The notes under the pieces were generated by a model that was given only the letters and a program-made list of their open reading frames with translations, was not told where the DNA came from and did no database searches. DNA of 64,000 nt from Bifidobacterium scardovii JCM 12489 = DSM 13734 (lineage in GTDB: Bacteria > Actinomycetota > Actinomycetes > Actinomycetales > Bifidobacteriaceae): positions 2,914,001-2,978,000 of the forward strand of contig NZ_AP012331.1 in assembly GCF_001042635.1 (NCBI RefSeq). The letters are read 5' to 3'. The first letter of the stretch is position 1; every line of letters begins with the position of its first letter. The position numbers and the translations under genes were made by a program. This document shows, piece after piece, positions 54,437-63,296 of the stretch.

Positions 54437-55962
54437 CGGCGGGTCATCTCCTCCTCGATCTGCTCGAGCGACTTGCCCTTGGTCTCCGGGACGAACCGCA
54501 GCACGAACGGGATGGAGAGGGCCGCGAACACGCCGAAGATGGCGAACGGCCCGCCGACATTGTTGTGGAACGCGTCGAGCAGCACCAGGAAGAACTGGGA
54601 GACGATGAAGTTGCCAAGCCAGTTGGCCGCCGAACCGAAGGAGGACCCGATGCCGCGCACGCTCAGCGGGAAGATCTCCCCGGTGAGCACCCACGCGATC
54701 GGCCCCCACGAGACGGCGAAGCCGAGGATGTAGCAGGCGATGAGCGCCATCGTCGGCACGGCGAGCACCGCCACGTCGCCCACGAAGTTCATCACGGCGA
54801 GCACGGCCAGCGAGACGGTCATCACGATGGACCCGAACATCAGCATGCCCTTGCGCGGGAAGCGGTCCATGATCAGCGTGGCCACGATGGTGCTCGCGAA
54901 GTTCACCACGCCGATGCCGACCGACACCCAGATCGCGTCGCCTTCCGGGAAGCCGAAGCCCTTGATGAACACCTGCGGCAGGAAGTAGATCACCGAGTTG
55001 ATGCCGACCAGCTGCTGGAAGAGCATGATGCCGACGGCGGCGACCAGCGCCGGGCGGGCCACGCGGAACAGCTCGCGCACGCCGCCCTTGGTATCCTGCG
55101 CGGCGACCTGGCTGATCTCGTCGAGCTCGACCTGCACCTGCGCCTGGTCGACGTCCTTGCGGATCAGCGTGAGCACCTTGAAGGCGCCGCGCGTGTCTCC
55201 CCGGTTCACCAGGTAGCGCGGGGATTCGGGCAGCAGCAGGCCGCCGATGAGCAGCAGCGCGGCCGGGACCAGCGCCGAGCCGAGCATCCAGCGCCAATCG
55301 CGGATGCCGAGGATGTCGTGGTTCAGGAAGCCGAGGTTGGAGGCGTAGGCCAGCAGAATGCCGAAGGTGACCATGAGCTGGAACAGCGTGGACAGCGAGC
55401 CGCGGCGCTCCTTCGGCGCCAGTTCGGCCAGGTACGCCGGGGTCAGGGCCGAGGCGGCGCCGACCGCGAGGCCGAGGAGGATGCGGGCGAGTACCATCAT
55501 CGCGAACCCGGCGGCCGAGGCGCACAGGCCGGAGCCGAGCAGGAACAGCAGCGCGGAGACGATGAGCAGCTTCTTGCGGCCGAACCGGTCGGACAGCGAA
55601 CCGATCGACAGGGCGCCGACGCACGATCCGATGAGCACCGATGAGGTGATGAAGCCGGTCTGCGAGACGGTCAGCCCGAAATCGGATTCGATCAGCGGGG
55701 AGGCGCCGGAGATGATGCCTGTGTCGAAGCCGAACAGCATGCCGCCGAGCGCGCCGAAGGTGAAGATGAACGCGCTGTTGAGCGGGAAGCGCGTGGAGAT
55801 GCCGCGCGCCTCCGCCAGATCCGACGCCGCATCGCCGATCGCCGATTCGATGCGCGCCGCGATCGGCTCGGCCTCATCCAGCGGCGCCGTACGCGAGGAC
55901 TGCCCCGCCTGAACCGTCTGCGTTACCCGACCCGTCTGCACTGCTATGGTGGTCGATTCCAT
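54433..55962 (-). CDS. MFS sugar porter (XylE/GlcP type)
   Basis: Sugar:H+ symporter of the SP family, 509 aa. After a 50-residue hydrophilic N-terminus the core starts FIFTFGALGGMLFGFDTGIISGA. Twelve helices follow, with the hallmarks SDRFGRKKLLI, PESPRYLVNRGD and the end PETKGKSLEQIEEEM. It likely imports free pentose or hexose such as arabinose, xylose or glucose. I chose MESTTIAV (ATG 55960-55962); a frame open to 56373 runs through a terminator and is rejected. The stop codon is provided by palindromic element copy C. A strong terminator-like hairpin lies 70 bases upstream, so attenuation in the leader is possible. Confidence 0.92.
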   Translation of the reverse strand: MESTTIAVQTGRVTQTVQAGQSSRTAPLDEAEPIAARIESAIGDAASDLAEARGISTRFPLNSAFIFTFGALGGMLFGFDTGIISGASPLIESDFGLTVSQTGFITSSVLIGSCVGALSIGSLSDRFGRKKLLIVSALLFLLGSGLCASAAGFAMMVLARILLGLAVGAASALTPAYLAELAPKERRGSLSTLFQLMVTFGILLAYASNLGFLNHDILGIRDWRWMLGSALVPAALLLIGGLLLPESPRYLVNRGDTRGAFKVLTLIRKDVDQAQVQVELDEISQVAAQDTKGGVRELFRVARPALVAAVGIMLFQQLVGINSVIYFLPQVFIKGFGFPEGDAIWVSVGIGVVNFASTIVATLIMDRFPRKGMLMFGSIVMTVSLAVLAVMNFVGDVAVLAVPTMALIACYILGFAVSWGPIAWVLTGEIFPLSVRGIGSSFGSAANWLGNFIVSQFFLVLLDAFHNNVGGPFAIFGVFAALSIPFVLRFVPETKGKSLEQIEEEMTRR

Positions 55963-56031
55963 GGATATTCCCGTTCCTTCCATCTCCATTGACTGTGGCA
56001 CGCGCCGTGGGACGGATGCGAGTCGAACAAC

Positions 56032-56083
56032 AAAAAAGACCTGGGGCGATGCGGAATCCACGTTCCGCACCTCCCCAGGTCTT
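56032..56083 (-). terminator. Strong intrinsic terminator in the sugar-porter leader
   Basis: On the minus strand AAGACCTGGGG pairs with CCCCAGGTCTT around an inner GCGGAA/TTCCGC stem, followed by TTTTTTGTTG. It lies 70 bases before the porter start, with no gene between it and the previous terminator at 56284. It may end a short leader RNA and act as an attenuator. Confidence 0.85.
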
Positions 56084-56283
56084 GCCTCACATCGAGTAAC
56101 AATCCTGTCCGCGTGTGTTTGTGCTATCAAGGATACGACCGCCCCTGAGCGCGACACACCGGAAATGTCATTTTTCAGCAAACGATTACCGCTGCTGTTA
56201 CAGGCAATGCCGTACCGACCCCTCAGTCTCGCTTCGCGAGCCAGCTCCCGCCAGCGGGAGCGTGCCGACTCCGGCTCAACCGA

Positions 56284-56406
56284 AACAAAAAGAAACCCGG
56301 CGGAGGGAGCCGCCGGGTGAGAGAGAAGAGAGAAGAAGGGTTCAGTTATGGGGCTCTCAAAGAACCTCGCCATCGGCCGTAACCGCTGACATGTTCTATA
56401 TAACCG
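56284..56406 (-). ncRNA. Candidate small RNA B (stem, C/U-rich segment, terminator)
   Basis: Minus strand: CGGTTATATAGAAC, a structured middle (GGTTCTTTGAGAGCC), ATAACTGAA, then CCCTTCTTCTCTCTTCTCTCTC and the terminator ACCCGGCGG/CCGCCGGGT with TTTCTTTTTG. The order and several words are shared with the segment at 11196-11299. It lies between metG (ends 56619) and the sugar porter. A TATAT-rich start could itself be a promoter -10, in which case the RNA is shorter. Confidence 0.5.
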
Positions 56407-56528
56407 TCGGATACTTGGAGGAATGATGCGCGTTCCTCAAAAAAGACTGTGAACCGTGTGGCGAAGATGTGCGCAGTGTACAGATCGAGTGCCTGATGCC
56501 CCATTTCACCACCCGCACGGTATGGCAA

Positions 56529-56587
56529 GGCCCCGTTTTCGTTGCCATGTGGCTCTGCAGCCACTGCATGACGACGAAAACGGGGCC
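56529..56587. other. Large cruciform downstream of metG
   Basis: GGCCCCGTTTTCGT and CGACGAAAACGGGGCC pair across an inner TGGCT/AGCCA stem, giving a tall hairpin of about 59 bases. It starts about 30 bases past the metG stop. No T-run follows, so it may be a 3'-end stabiliser or a repeated palindrome. Confidence 0.6.
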
Positions 56588-56618
56588 CGGTCGCATCACC
56601 CGATCACCCGGGTTGCGC

Positions 56619-58481
56619 TCAGGAGTTGAGCTGGGCCTTGGCGGCGGCGAAGCGCTTGGCCTCGGCCTCGCGGCGGGCGGCCAGCTCGGCGTCGAAGCGC
56701 GCCAACTCTTCCTCGACGGCCTCCTTCGGGATCTTCGCGAAGATCGGCGTCGGCTTGGCCACCGGGGTTCCGGCCACGATCGGCTCGCTCTCCCACGGGT
56801 GCACGGTCTCACCGAGCTTGTAGTCGCCGGTGATGATCGGATACGTGAAGCCAGGCTTGTCGAGATCCTCGACCTCTTCGATGCGGGGCAGCGGGGAGAA
56901 GACGCCCGTGCCGCCGAGTGCCTCCCACACCTTCTGCGAGGCGTGGGGCAGGAACGGGGCGAGCAGGTGGTTCGCGTCGGACACGGCCTGCGCGGCCACA
57001 TGCAGCACGGTGGCCAGTCGCGCCTGGTCGTCCTTGATCTTCCACGGCTCGGTTGCCGAGATGTACTTGTTGATGTCGCCGACCACGCGCATCGCCTCGG
57101 TGAGGGCGTTCTTCTGGCGGTGACGCTCGATCATGCCGCCGACCACGTCGAACGCATCGGCGGTCTCCTGCAGCAGCGAACGGTCCTCCGGAGTCATCGA
57201 ATCCTCATCCAGCGCCGGGATCTCGCCGAAGTTCTTGGCGATGAGATTCGCCACGCGGTTGACCAGGTTGCCCCAGCTGGCGGCCAGCTCCTCGTTGTTG
57301 TGGCGCACGAACTCGGCCCAGGTGAAGTCGGCGTCGGAGGTCTCCGGGCCGGCGATGGAGATGTAGTAGCGCACCGCGTCCACGGGGTAGCGGGCGAGGA
57401 TGTCCTTCACGTAGATGACGATGCCGCGCGAGGAGCTGAACTTCTTGCCTTCCATCGTCATGAACTCGGAGGCGACCACCTGCTCGGGCAGGTTCAGCGG
57501 ACCGAGCTTGCCGGTTTCGCCGCCCTTGCTGCCCTTGCCGTTATAGGCGATCATCTCGGAGGGCCAGATCTGCGAGTGGAAGGTGATGTTGTCCTTGCCC
57601 ATAAAGTAGTAGCCGGGCGTGGACGGGTCGTTCCACCATGCGCGCCACGCTTCGGGGTCGCCCTTGCGGCGGGCCCATTCGATCGAGGCCGACAGATAGC
57701 CGATCACCGCGTCGAACCACACGTACAGCTTCTTGTTCGGGTTGTCGATCCAGCCCGGCACCGGCACGGGGATGCCCCAGTCGATGTCGCGGGTGATCGC
57801 GCGCGGCTTGACTTCGCGGAACAGGCCGATCGAGAAGTTGATGACGTTGGTGCGCCAGCCCTCGCGGGTCTTGAGCCACGCGAGGTTCGCCTCGGCGAGC
57901 GCCGGCAGGTCGAGGAAGAAGTGCTCGGTCTCCTCGAAGCGCGGGGTTTCGCCGTTGATCTTGGAAACGGGATTGATGAGCTCGTCCGGGTCGAGCTCGT
58001 TGCCGCAGGCGTCGCACTGGTCGCCGCGGGCGCCGTCGGTATGGCAGATCGGGCATTCGCCCTCGATGTAGCGGTCGGGCAGGGTGCGGCCGGTGGACGG
58101 CGAGATCGCGACCTTCTGCGTGCCCTTGTAGATGTAGCCGTTGGCCAGGCACTGCTTGAACAGCTCCTGCACCACCTGCTCGTGGTTGCCGGTGGTGGTG
58201 CGCGTGAACAGGTCGTAGCTCAGGCCCAGATCGCACAGATCCTTGGCGATCACGCGGTTGTAGCGGTTCGCCAGCTCCTGCGCGGTCAGGCCCTCCTTCT
58301 CCGCCTCGACCAGAATCGGCGTACCGTGTTCGTCGGTGCCCGACACCATCAGCACGTCGTTGCCCTTCATGCGCTCGTAGCGCGCGTACACGTCCGAAGG
58401 CACACCGAAGCCGGCGACGTGACCGATATGACGCGGACCGTTGGCATACGGCCACGCAACATTCACCAAAATATGACTCAT
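56619..58481 (-). CDS. metG: Methionyl-tRNA synthetase
   Basis: Class I aminoacyl-tRNA synthetase that charges tRNA-Met, 620 aa. HIGH motif in [12 protein letters not shown] (residues 15-26), zinc knuckle CPIC...CDAC around residue 155, KMSKS-type loop KKFSSSRG near 345 and an alpha-helical anticodon domain. The C-terminus is short and lacks the tRNA-binding appendix of some bacteria. ATG 58479-58481 begins [20 protein letters not shown] as expected. The upstream gap of about 160 bases is shared with a divergent gene and carries three DnaA-box-like sites. Essential gene and a reliable anchor of the core genome. Confidence 0.98.
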   Translation of the reverse strand: MSHILVNVAWPYANGPRHIGHVAGFGVPSDVYARYERMKGNDVLMVSGTDEHGTPILVEAEKEGLTAQELANRYNRVIAKDLCDLGLSYDLFTRTTTGNHEQVVQELFKQCLANGYIYKGTQKVAISPSTGRTLPDRYIEGECPICHTDGARGDQCDACGNELDPDELINPVSKINGETPRFEETEHFFLDLPALAEANLAWLKTREGWRTNVINFSIGLFREVKPRAITRDIDWGIPVPVPGWIDNPNKKLYVWFDAVIGYLSASIEWARRKGDPEAWRAWWNDPSTPGYYFMGKDNITFHSQIWPSEMIAYNGKGSKGGETGKLGPLNLPEQVVASEFMTMEGKKFSSSRGIVIYVKDILARYPVDAVRYYISIAGPETSDADFTWAEFVRHNNEELAASWGNLVNRVANLIAKNFGEIPALDEDSMTPEDRSLLQETADAFDVVGGMIERHRQKNALTEAMRVVGDINKYISATEPWKIKDDQARLATVLHVAAQAVSDANHLLAPFLPHASQKVWEALGGTGVFSPLPRIEEVEDLDKPGFTYPIITGDYKLGETVHPWESEPIVAGTPVAKPTPIFAKIPKEAVEEELARFDAELAARREAEAKRFAAAKAQLNS

Positions 58482-58541
58482 AATCCTTGATTATCTGGCG
58501 CAGCGGGGACAGCGCGGGGGACAGCGCAGCCATGCACAGGA

Positions 58542-58588
58542 TTATCCACAATTCCTCGCGTCCACCACGAGTTGTCCACTTGTCCACA
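58542..58588 (+). promoter_or_regulatory. Cluster of DnaA-box-like sites
   Basis: TTATCCACA (58542-58550), TTGTCCACT (58572-58580) and TTGTCCACA (58580-58588) match the 9-mer TTRTCCACA exactly or with one change. All are on the plus strand, in the promoter region between metG and the divergent gene at 58641. GGGGACAGCGC is also repeated twice at 58505-58527. Confidence 0.6.
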
Positions 58589-58640
58589 AAATTTCCGAAG
58601 CCGGTGGCGACACGACTGCGGACCAGGTACGGTCGGCCCC

Positions 58641-59420
58641 ATGACCACCGATACGACCACCCCCGCACAGTCCCCCGAACCATGCGATCCGCACGGCGCG
58701 CAACGCACGGTGCCCGCCGCGGGCGCATCCTCGCAACGCCCTGCGCAATGCCCCACGGGGATGGCCGCCGGGCCGGGCGGCGGAACGCCCCAGCCAGCCG
58801 CACCGACCCCGGCCACAGGCGTCACGCCGTACCATGCCCGCATCGACCTGTCCGCTCCCGCCGACGATCGCCCCGCGGACAAGCCGCTGCTCGACGACCG
58901 GGATCTGCCGGGCCCGCTGAGCATGCACCTGCTCACCACGCTTGGCACGCTGTCGCCGTTGGACGACGGCAGCGCCTACCAGACGGATCAGGCCTCAACC
59001 CTGTACGGGCGCGCGATGATCATCGCCCATCTCGCCCCGCGGCGCACGATCGCCTGCACGTTCACGGCGGCGTGGATTTGGCTGGGCGGCCCTTTTCCCG
59101 GCACCATCGACGTCATATCGAGGTCGCATTACCGCAGCGTGGTCCACGGACGCGCGATCCGGGTGTTCAACCGGAAGAGCATACCCGAGCATCTCATCAA
59201 GATCGGCCGCGTATGCGTCACCACGCCGGCGCGCACCGCCTGCGATCTGGCGTTGCTGCCCCAGCACGAGCTGGAAGGCGCCGATGCGGGGCAACTCATC
59301 GACCGCCTGATGGCGGAATACCACGTCACGCCGGAGGCCTGCCTGAAGATCCTCGATCTCAACCGGTACTGGCCGCGGGCGCCGTTCGCGCGCAACCTGT
59401 TCGAGAAGCTGGAGGTGTGA
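58641..59420 (+). CDS. AbiEi-like antitoxin-family protein
   Basis: About 259 aa. The N-terminal 70 residues are Pro/Ala/Gly-rich and probably disordered. The conserved part (about residues 90-255) runs from RPADKPLLDDRDLPGP through RTIACTFTAAWIWLGG to VVHGRAIRVFNRKSIPEHLIKIGRVCVTTPARTACDLALL. The last block resembles the AbiEi/DUF559-associated module (transcriptional repressor or type IV antitoxin). No AbiEii-like nucleotidyltransferase toxin lies next to it, so it is an orphan. No good ribosome site precedes ATG 58641. It is divergent from metG. Confidence 0.6.
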   Translation: MTTDTTTPAQSPEPCDPHGAQRTVPAAGASSQRPAQCPTGMAAGPGGGTPQPAAPTPATGVTPYHARIDLSAPADDRPADKPLLDDRDLPGPLSMHLLTTLGTLSPLDDGSAYQTDQASTLYGRAMIIAHLAPRRTIACTFTAAWIWLGGPFPGTIDVISRSHYRSVVHGRAIRVFNRKSIPEHLIKIGRVCVTTPARTACDLALLPQHELEGADAGQLIDRLMAEYHVTPEACLKILDLNRYWPRAPFARNLFEKLEV

Positions 59421-59541
59421 TTCGGCTGTGCCCCGGAGCGGATGAGCCGGGCACGCGGCGGGACGGCAATCGGGGAAACGAGGGAAACCGGGAGGAACCA
59501 GGAAACCGGGGGAAACGAAGGAAATCGGAAAGGAGACCATC

Positions 59542-60042
59542 GTGGCATCGCTGACGACACCACACGGGGCAGCGCGCAAGGCGCCCCGCACGCCGCCACC
59601 CACGGCGCTGATCGTCGGCCAGCCCGCCAAGCGACGCGCCAAGCCGCACGGCACGCTGCCGGGCTGGACGCGCCGCCGTTCAGCAGCGATGCGGCTCGGT
59701 GCGACCGACCGACGGGGACCCCGCGGGCAAGCCCCGCCCGGCTCACGGCTGCGTGGGCTGGACGCGGCGGCGCAGACCGCCCAGCGGAAACGTGTGGCAG
59801 GACCCGTTCCCAGGGCTGTTGAAGGGCAGGGGCCGCCCGCGCCGCCGATCCGGCTGACGCCGCTGGTGGCGTGCGATCCCGACACCGATATGGACGTGCT
59901 GTGGCACATCGCCCGCGAGGCGCCGGAGCTGCGCCGCTGGCTTGCGGCGAATCCGAAGGCGGACGCCGCGCTGCTCGAATACGTCGCGCAGCGCGGCGGA
60001 CCGGGCGTCAAAGCGGCGCTGACCGTGCTGCTCGAGTCATAG
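59542..60042 (+). CDS. Small protein with variant leucine-rich-repeat-like unit
   Basis: 166 aa from a GTG with AAAGGAG upstream. The first 105 residues are basic and Pro/Arg-rich with no recognisable domain. The C-terminal 60 (ACDPDTDMDVLWHIAREAPELRRWLAANPKADAALLEYVAQRGGPGVKAALTVLL) match the variant leucine-rich-repeat unit seen in many bifidobacterial proteins (D-x-L-x-x-IA...PELR..LAANP...LL.YV). Only one unit is present, so it may be a fragment. It converges with rsmI, whose stop is one base away. Confidence 0.7.
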   Translation: MASLTTPHGAARKAPRTPPPTALIVGQPAKRRAKPHGTLPGWTRRRSAAMRLGATDRRGPRGQAPPGSRLRGLDAAAQTAQRKRVAGPVPRAVEGQGPPAPPIRLTPLVACDPDTDMDVLWHIAREAPELRRWLAANPKADAALLEYVAQRGGPGVKAALTVLLES

Positions 60043-60043
60043 C

Positions 60044-60982
60044 TCAGCCTTTGATCTTGAGCACGGCCGTATAGATCTGCTTGCGGTTGGGCAACGAGCC
60101 ATCCGGCAGCGGGTGCTCGGCGGCCACCTGCGCGATCGCGTCCTTGATGCGCAGCCCGTCGTCGAGCGCGCGGTCGATGGAGAGCACCGCCAGTTCCTCG
60201 ACGCTGAGCGCGGCGGGAGCGGCGGCGTTGGCCTCCTCGTCGGAGGCGCCGGCGATCACCAGCACGATTTCGCCCCGGGGCGGATCGTCGATCACGCCCT
60301 GCCTGATCTCGGCGATGGGGCCGCGGCGGATCTGCTCGTAGTCCTTGGTCAGTTCGCGGCACAACGCCATCGGGCGGTTCGCCCCGAAGGCGTCAAGCAG
60401 ATCGTCCATCGATTCGGCGATGCGGTGCGGCGTCTCATAGAACACGATCGTGCGGCGCTCGGCCTGCAGCATGCGCAGGTGCTGCACCCGTTCGGCGTGC
60501 TTGCGCGGCAGGAATCCCTCGTAGCAGAACCGGTCGGTCGGCAGCCCGGACAGGGCGAGCGCGTCGAGCACGGCGCTCGGGCCGGGCGCGCAGGTGACCG
60601 CAAGCCCCCGCTCGATCGCGCGGCGCACGATCGCCAGCCCGGGGTCGTTGATCGTCGGCATGCCGGCATCAGACACCACCAGCACGGTCGCCCCGCCCTC
60701 CACGCGGTCGAGCAGGCCGTCGGCCTTGTTGCGCTCATTGTGGTCGTGATAGGCGACGACCGTGCCGTTCACATGCACGCCGAGCCGGTTCGCCAAGTCG
60801 AACAGGCGCCGCGTATCCTCGGCGGCGACGATATCCGCGCGCTGCAGCAACTCCTTCAACCGATCGGACGCATCCCCGACGTTGCCGATCGGCGTGGCCG
60901 CGAGCACCACCATGCCGCTTCCGGAGGTGCTGCCCTCCCGCTCGGCGTCCCGCGCATTCATGTTCTCCTCGGAATGTTCCAT
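60044..60982 (-). CDS. rsmI: 16S rRNA (cytidine(1402)-2'-O)-methyltransferase
   Basis: Methylates the ribose of C1402 in the decoding centre of 16S rRNA, using S-adenosylmethionine. The 312-aa protein carries the tetrapyrrole-methylase fold: VVLAATPIGNVGDASDRL, the EDTRR motif, VVSDAGMPTINDPG, ERRTIVFYETPHRIAESMDDL and the C-terminal RsmI helix domain (SIDRALDDGLRIKDAIAQVAAEHPLP). The start is uncertain: MEHSEENMNARD (60982) is chosen, with MNARD seven codons later as an alternative. It is a core gene whose usual neighbour metG follows here on the same strand after two divergent small genes. Confidence 0.95.
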   Translation of the reverse strand: MEHSEENMNARDAEREGSTSGSGMVVLAATPIGNVGDASDRLKELLQRADIVAAEDTRRLFDLANRLGVHVNGTVVAYHDHNERNKADGLLDRVEGGATVLVVSDAGMPTINDPGLAIVRRAIERGLAVTCAPGPSAVLDALALSGLPTDRFCYEGFLPRKHAERVQHLRMLQAERRTIVFYETPHRIAESMDDLLDAFGANRPMALCRELTKDYEQIRRGPIAEIRQGVIDDPPRGEIVLVIAGASDEEANAAAPAALSVEELAVLSIDRALDDGLRIKDAIAQVAAEHPLPDGSLPNRKQIYTAVLKIKG

Positions 60983-61044
60983 ATCATCAGTATCCCTCAC
61001 GCCGGGTACCGGCGGAGGGAGCCGTACCCGGCAGGGCAATCCGT

Positions 61045-63216
61045 TCAGATCAGCGAAACCGAAACGGGTTCGCTGAGATCGCGGCTGTTGGGGCCGACCA
61101 TGATCAGGAACTCGCCGGGGTCGGAGCACGTGTCCAGGTCGGAGTGCACGTAGCGCAGCTGTTCCTCCCCAAGTGAGAACCGCACGGTACGGGTCTCGCC
61201 GGCCTCCAGCCGCACCCGTTCGAAGCCCTTGAGCTCCTTGACGGGGCGCACCACTTCGCCGACGACGTCGCGCACGTAGAGCTGCACCGTCTCAACGCCG
61301 CCCACGGTCGACGTATTGGTCACGTCAACCGCGATCTCCAACGGCCGTCCCGCCGAGAAGCGATCGCCCGACACCGAAACCGGCCCATAGGCAAAACTGC
61401 TGTAGCTCAGGCCAAAACCGAACGGATACCTGGCATCGTTCGGCACGTCCAGATATTTCGACACGTACTTCTCGTCCATCCTCCCCGCAGCGGGTCTACC
61501 GGTGTTGAACTGGTTGTAGTACACCGGGACCTGCCCGACGGAGTACGGGAACGACATGGTGAGCCTGGCGCTCGGATTCGCTTCGCCATACAGCACCGCG
61601 GCCAATGCCGAACCGGCTTCCGTGCCGGGAAACCACGCTTCCACGATGGCGCGGGCATCGTCGATCGCCGTCAGATCGAGCGGACGGCCGTTGAACAGCA
61701 CCACCACGATATTCGGGTTGACCGCACGCACCGCTTCGAAAAGGTCGATCTGCGCCTGCGGCAGCCGGATGTCGGAGCGCGCAGCGGCCTCGCCGCTCAT
61801 CTCGGAAGTCTCACCCAGAGCCAGCACCACCGTGCCGGCCCGGGAGGCGAGGTCCACGGCTTCAGCGACCGCGGCATGCGACGGGTTCACGCAATCGAAC
61901 GGCTCGCCGCCGACCAGCACGCGGTCGCCCGTCAGGGCGCGCAGCCCCTCGGCCGGGCTGACCGCCTCCGCCGGATCGCCCTTCCACGACCACGCACCCA
62001 GCACATCGTGCGATGCGGCATGCGGGCCGACCAGCGCGATCGTCTCCGAGCGGCGCAACGGCAGTATGCCTTCGTTCTTGAGCAGCACCATGGATTCCTC
62101 CGCCACGGTGCGCGCGGCCTGACGGTGGTCGTCGCACAGCACGACCCGAGCCTCGGCCTCGGGGTCGGCGCCGCGGAACGGATGCTCGAACAGCCCAAGA
62201 TCGTTTTTCAGTTCAAGTATGCGCATCACCGATTCGTCCAGCATCGATTCGGGCACGCGGCCATCCTCGATCAGGCCCCGGAGCTCGCGCAGATAGCAGA
62301 CCGTCATCATTTCGATGTCGACGCCGGCCTCGATGGCCAGCTGCGCAGCCTGCCGGTCGTCGGCGGCCACGCCGTGCGCGATCATTTCCCTGACCGCGCC
62401 GAAATCGGAGATGAGCACACCGTCGAATCCGAACTCGTCACGCAGGATATCGCGCATGAGGTTCCGGTTGCCGGTCGCGGGAATGCCGTCGACCGTGTTG
62501 AACGAGGTCATCACCAGCTTGGCTCCCGCATCGATGCCCGCATGGTATCCGGGCAGATAGTCGTTGCGCAGCTGGCGTTCCGACATGTTCACCGTGTTGT
62601 ATTCGCGCCCGCCTTCCGGGGCCCCGTATCCGGCGAAATGCTTGACGCACGCCCCGACCGTGGCCGCCGGATCGGCGAGCGTTTCGGCGGATCCGGCCCT
62701 GCCGCCCTGATAGCCCTCGACCATCGCCGCGGCCATCAGCGCGTTGAGCCACGGGTCCTCGCCGGTGGATTCCATCACGCGCCCCCAGCGCGGATCACGG
62801 ACCAGATCCACCATCGGGGAGAAAGTCACGTGCAATCCGCTCGCCGAGGATTCGCGAGCGGCCACCCGCGCCATGGTACGGGCCGCGTCCGTGCTCCATG
62901 AGGATCCGATCGCCAACGGGATCGGGAAGATCGTCCGGCAACCGTGGATCACATCGCCCATGATGAGCGTCGGGATATGCAGGCGGTTGCGTTCCATGTA
63001 CGACTGCTGGATGCGGCGGCATTCGGCTGCCGACGCGACGCCGAGGATCGTTCCGGCGTTGTCGATGTCGGTCTGCGACAGGCCGAGCTGCGCGATCGGA
63101 CCGGTGCGTTCCTCGGCCTTGTCGGAGTAAAAGTCGCCGCTCAGCTGCAGCAACTGGGCTATTTTTTCGTCCAGCGTCATTTCGCTGACGAGTTCGACGA
63201 GTTGTTCGTGGTTCAT
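61045..63216 (-). CDS. GH3 beta-glucosidase
   Basis: Cytoplasmic retaining beta-glucosidase (BglX-like) of 723 aa. GH3 barrel with VTFSPMVDLVRDPRWGRVMES, KHFAGYGAPEGGREYNT and nucleophile Asp in GVLISDFGAVREM. The second sandwich domain has ALGETSEMSGEAAARSDIRLP, and a fibronectin-like C-terminal domain ends SRDLSEPVSVSLI. The nucleophile motif reads SDFG rather than the common SDWG, a known variation. AAGGA precedes ATG 63216. It lies downstream of a GH94 gene (80-base gap), suggesting joint metabolism of beta-linked glucans. The gap to rsmI is only 62 bases. Confidence 0.93.
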   Translation of the reverse strand: MNHEQLVELVSEMTLDEKIAQLLQLSGDFYSDKAEERTGPIAQLGLSQTDIDNAGTILGVASAAECRRIQQSYMERNRLHIPTLIMGDVIHGCRTIFPIPLAIGSSWSTDAARTMARVAARESSASGLHVTFSPMVDLVRDPRWGRVMESTGEDPWLNALMAAAMVEGYQGGRAGSAETLADPAATVGACVKHFAGYGAPEGGREYNTVNMSERQLRNDYLPGYHAGIDAGAKLVMTSFNTVDGIPATGNRNLMRDILRDEFGFDGVLISDFGAVREMIAHGVAADDRQAAQLAIEAGVDIEMMTVCYLRELRGLIEDGRVPESMLDESVMRILELKNDLGLFEHPFRGADPEAEARVVLCDDHRQAARTVAEESMVLLKNEGILPLRRSETIALVGPHAASHDVLGAWSWKGDPAEAVSPAEGLRALTGDRVLVGGEPFDCVNPSHAAVAEAVDLASRAGTVVLALGETSEMSGEAAARSDIRLPQAQIDLFEAVRAVNPNIVVVLFNGRPLDLTAIDDARAIVEAWFPGTEAGSALAAVLYGEANPSARLTMSFPYSVGQVPVYYNQFNTGRPAAGRMDEKYVSKYLDVPNDARYPFGFGLSYSSFAYGPVSVSGDRFSAGRPLEIAVDVTNTSTVGGVETVQLYVRDVVGEVVRPVKELKGFERVRLEAGETRTVRFSLGEEQLRYVHSDLDTCSDPGEFLIMVGPNSRDLSEPVSVSLI

Positions 63217-63256
63217 CAGGATTCCTTCATACCGTAAGCATCATTGCCCTATACGA

Positions 63257-63282
63257 ATCCGGCCCCTCATCGGGGGCCGGAT
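63257..63282. other. GC hairpin between GH94 and GH3
   Basis: ATCCGGCCCC and GGGGCCGGAT form a perfect 10-bp stem with a 6-base loop, without a T-run. It may reduce read-through into GH3 or protect the GH94 message. Confidence 0.55.
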
Positions 63283-63296
63283 CGTACCTTCCCCGT

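Noticed and set aside
55963..56373. N-terminal extension of the MFS porter
   Set aside because: It would read through a strong terminator hairpin and the added sequence has no membrane or family character.
58505..58588. Replication origin at the DnaA-box cluster
   Set aside because: Only three boxes, no AT-rich unwinding region, and no dnaA, dnaN or rpmH nearby. A regulatory role is more likely.
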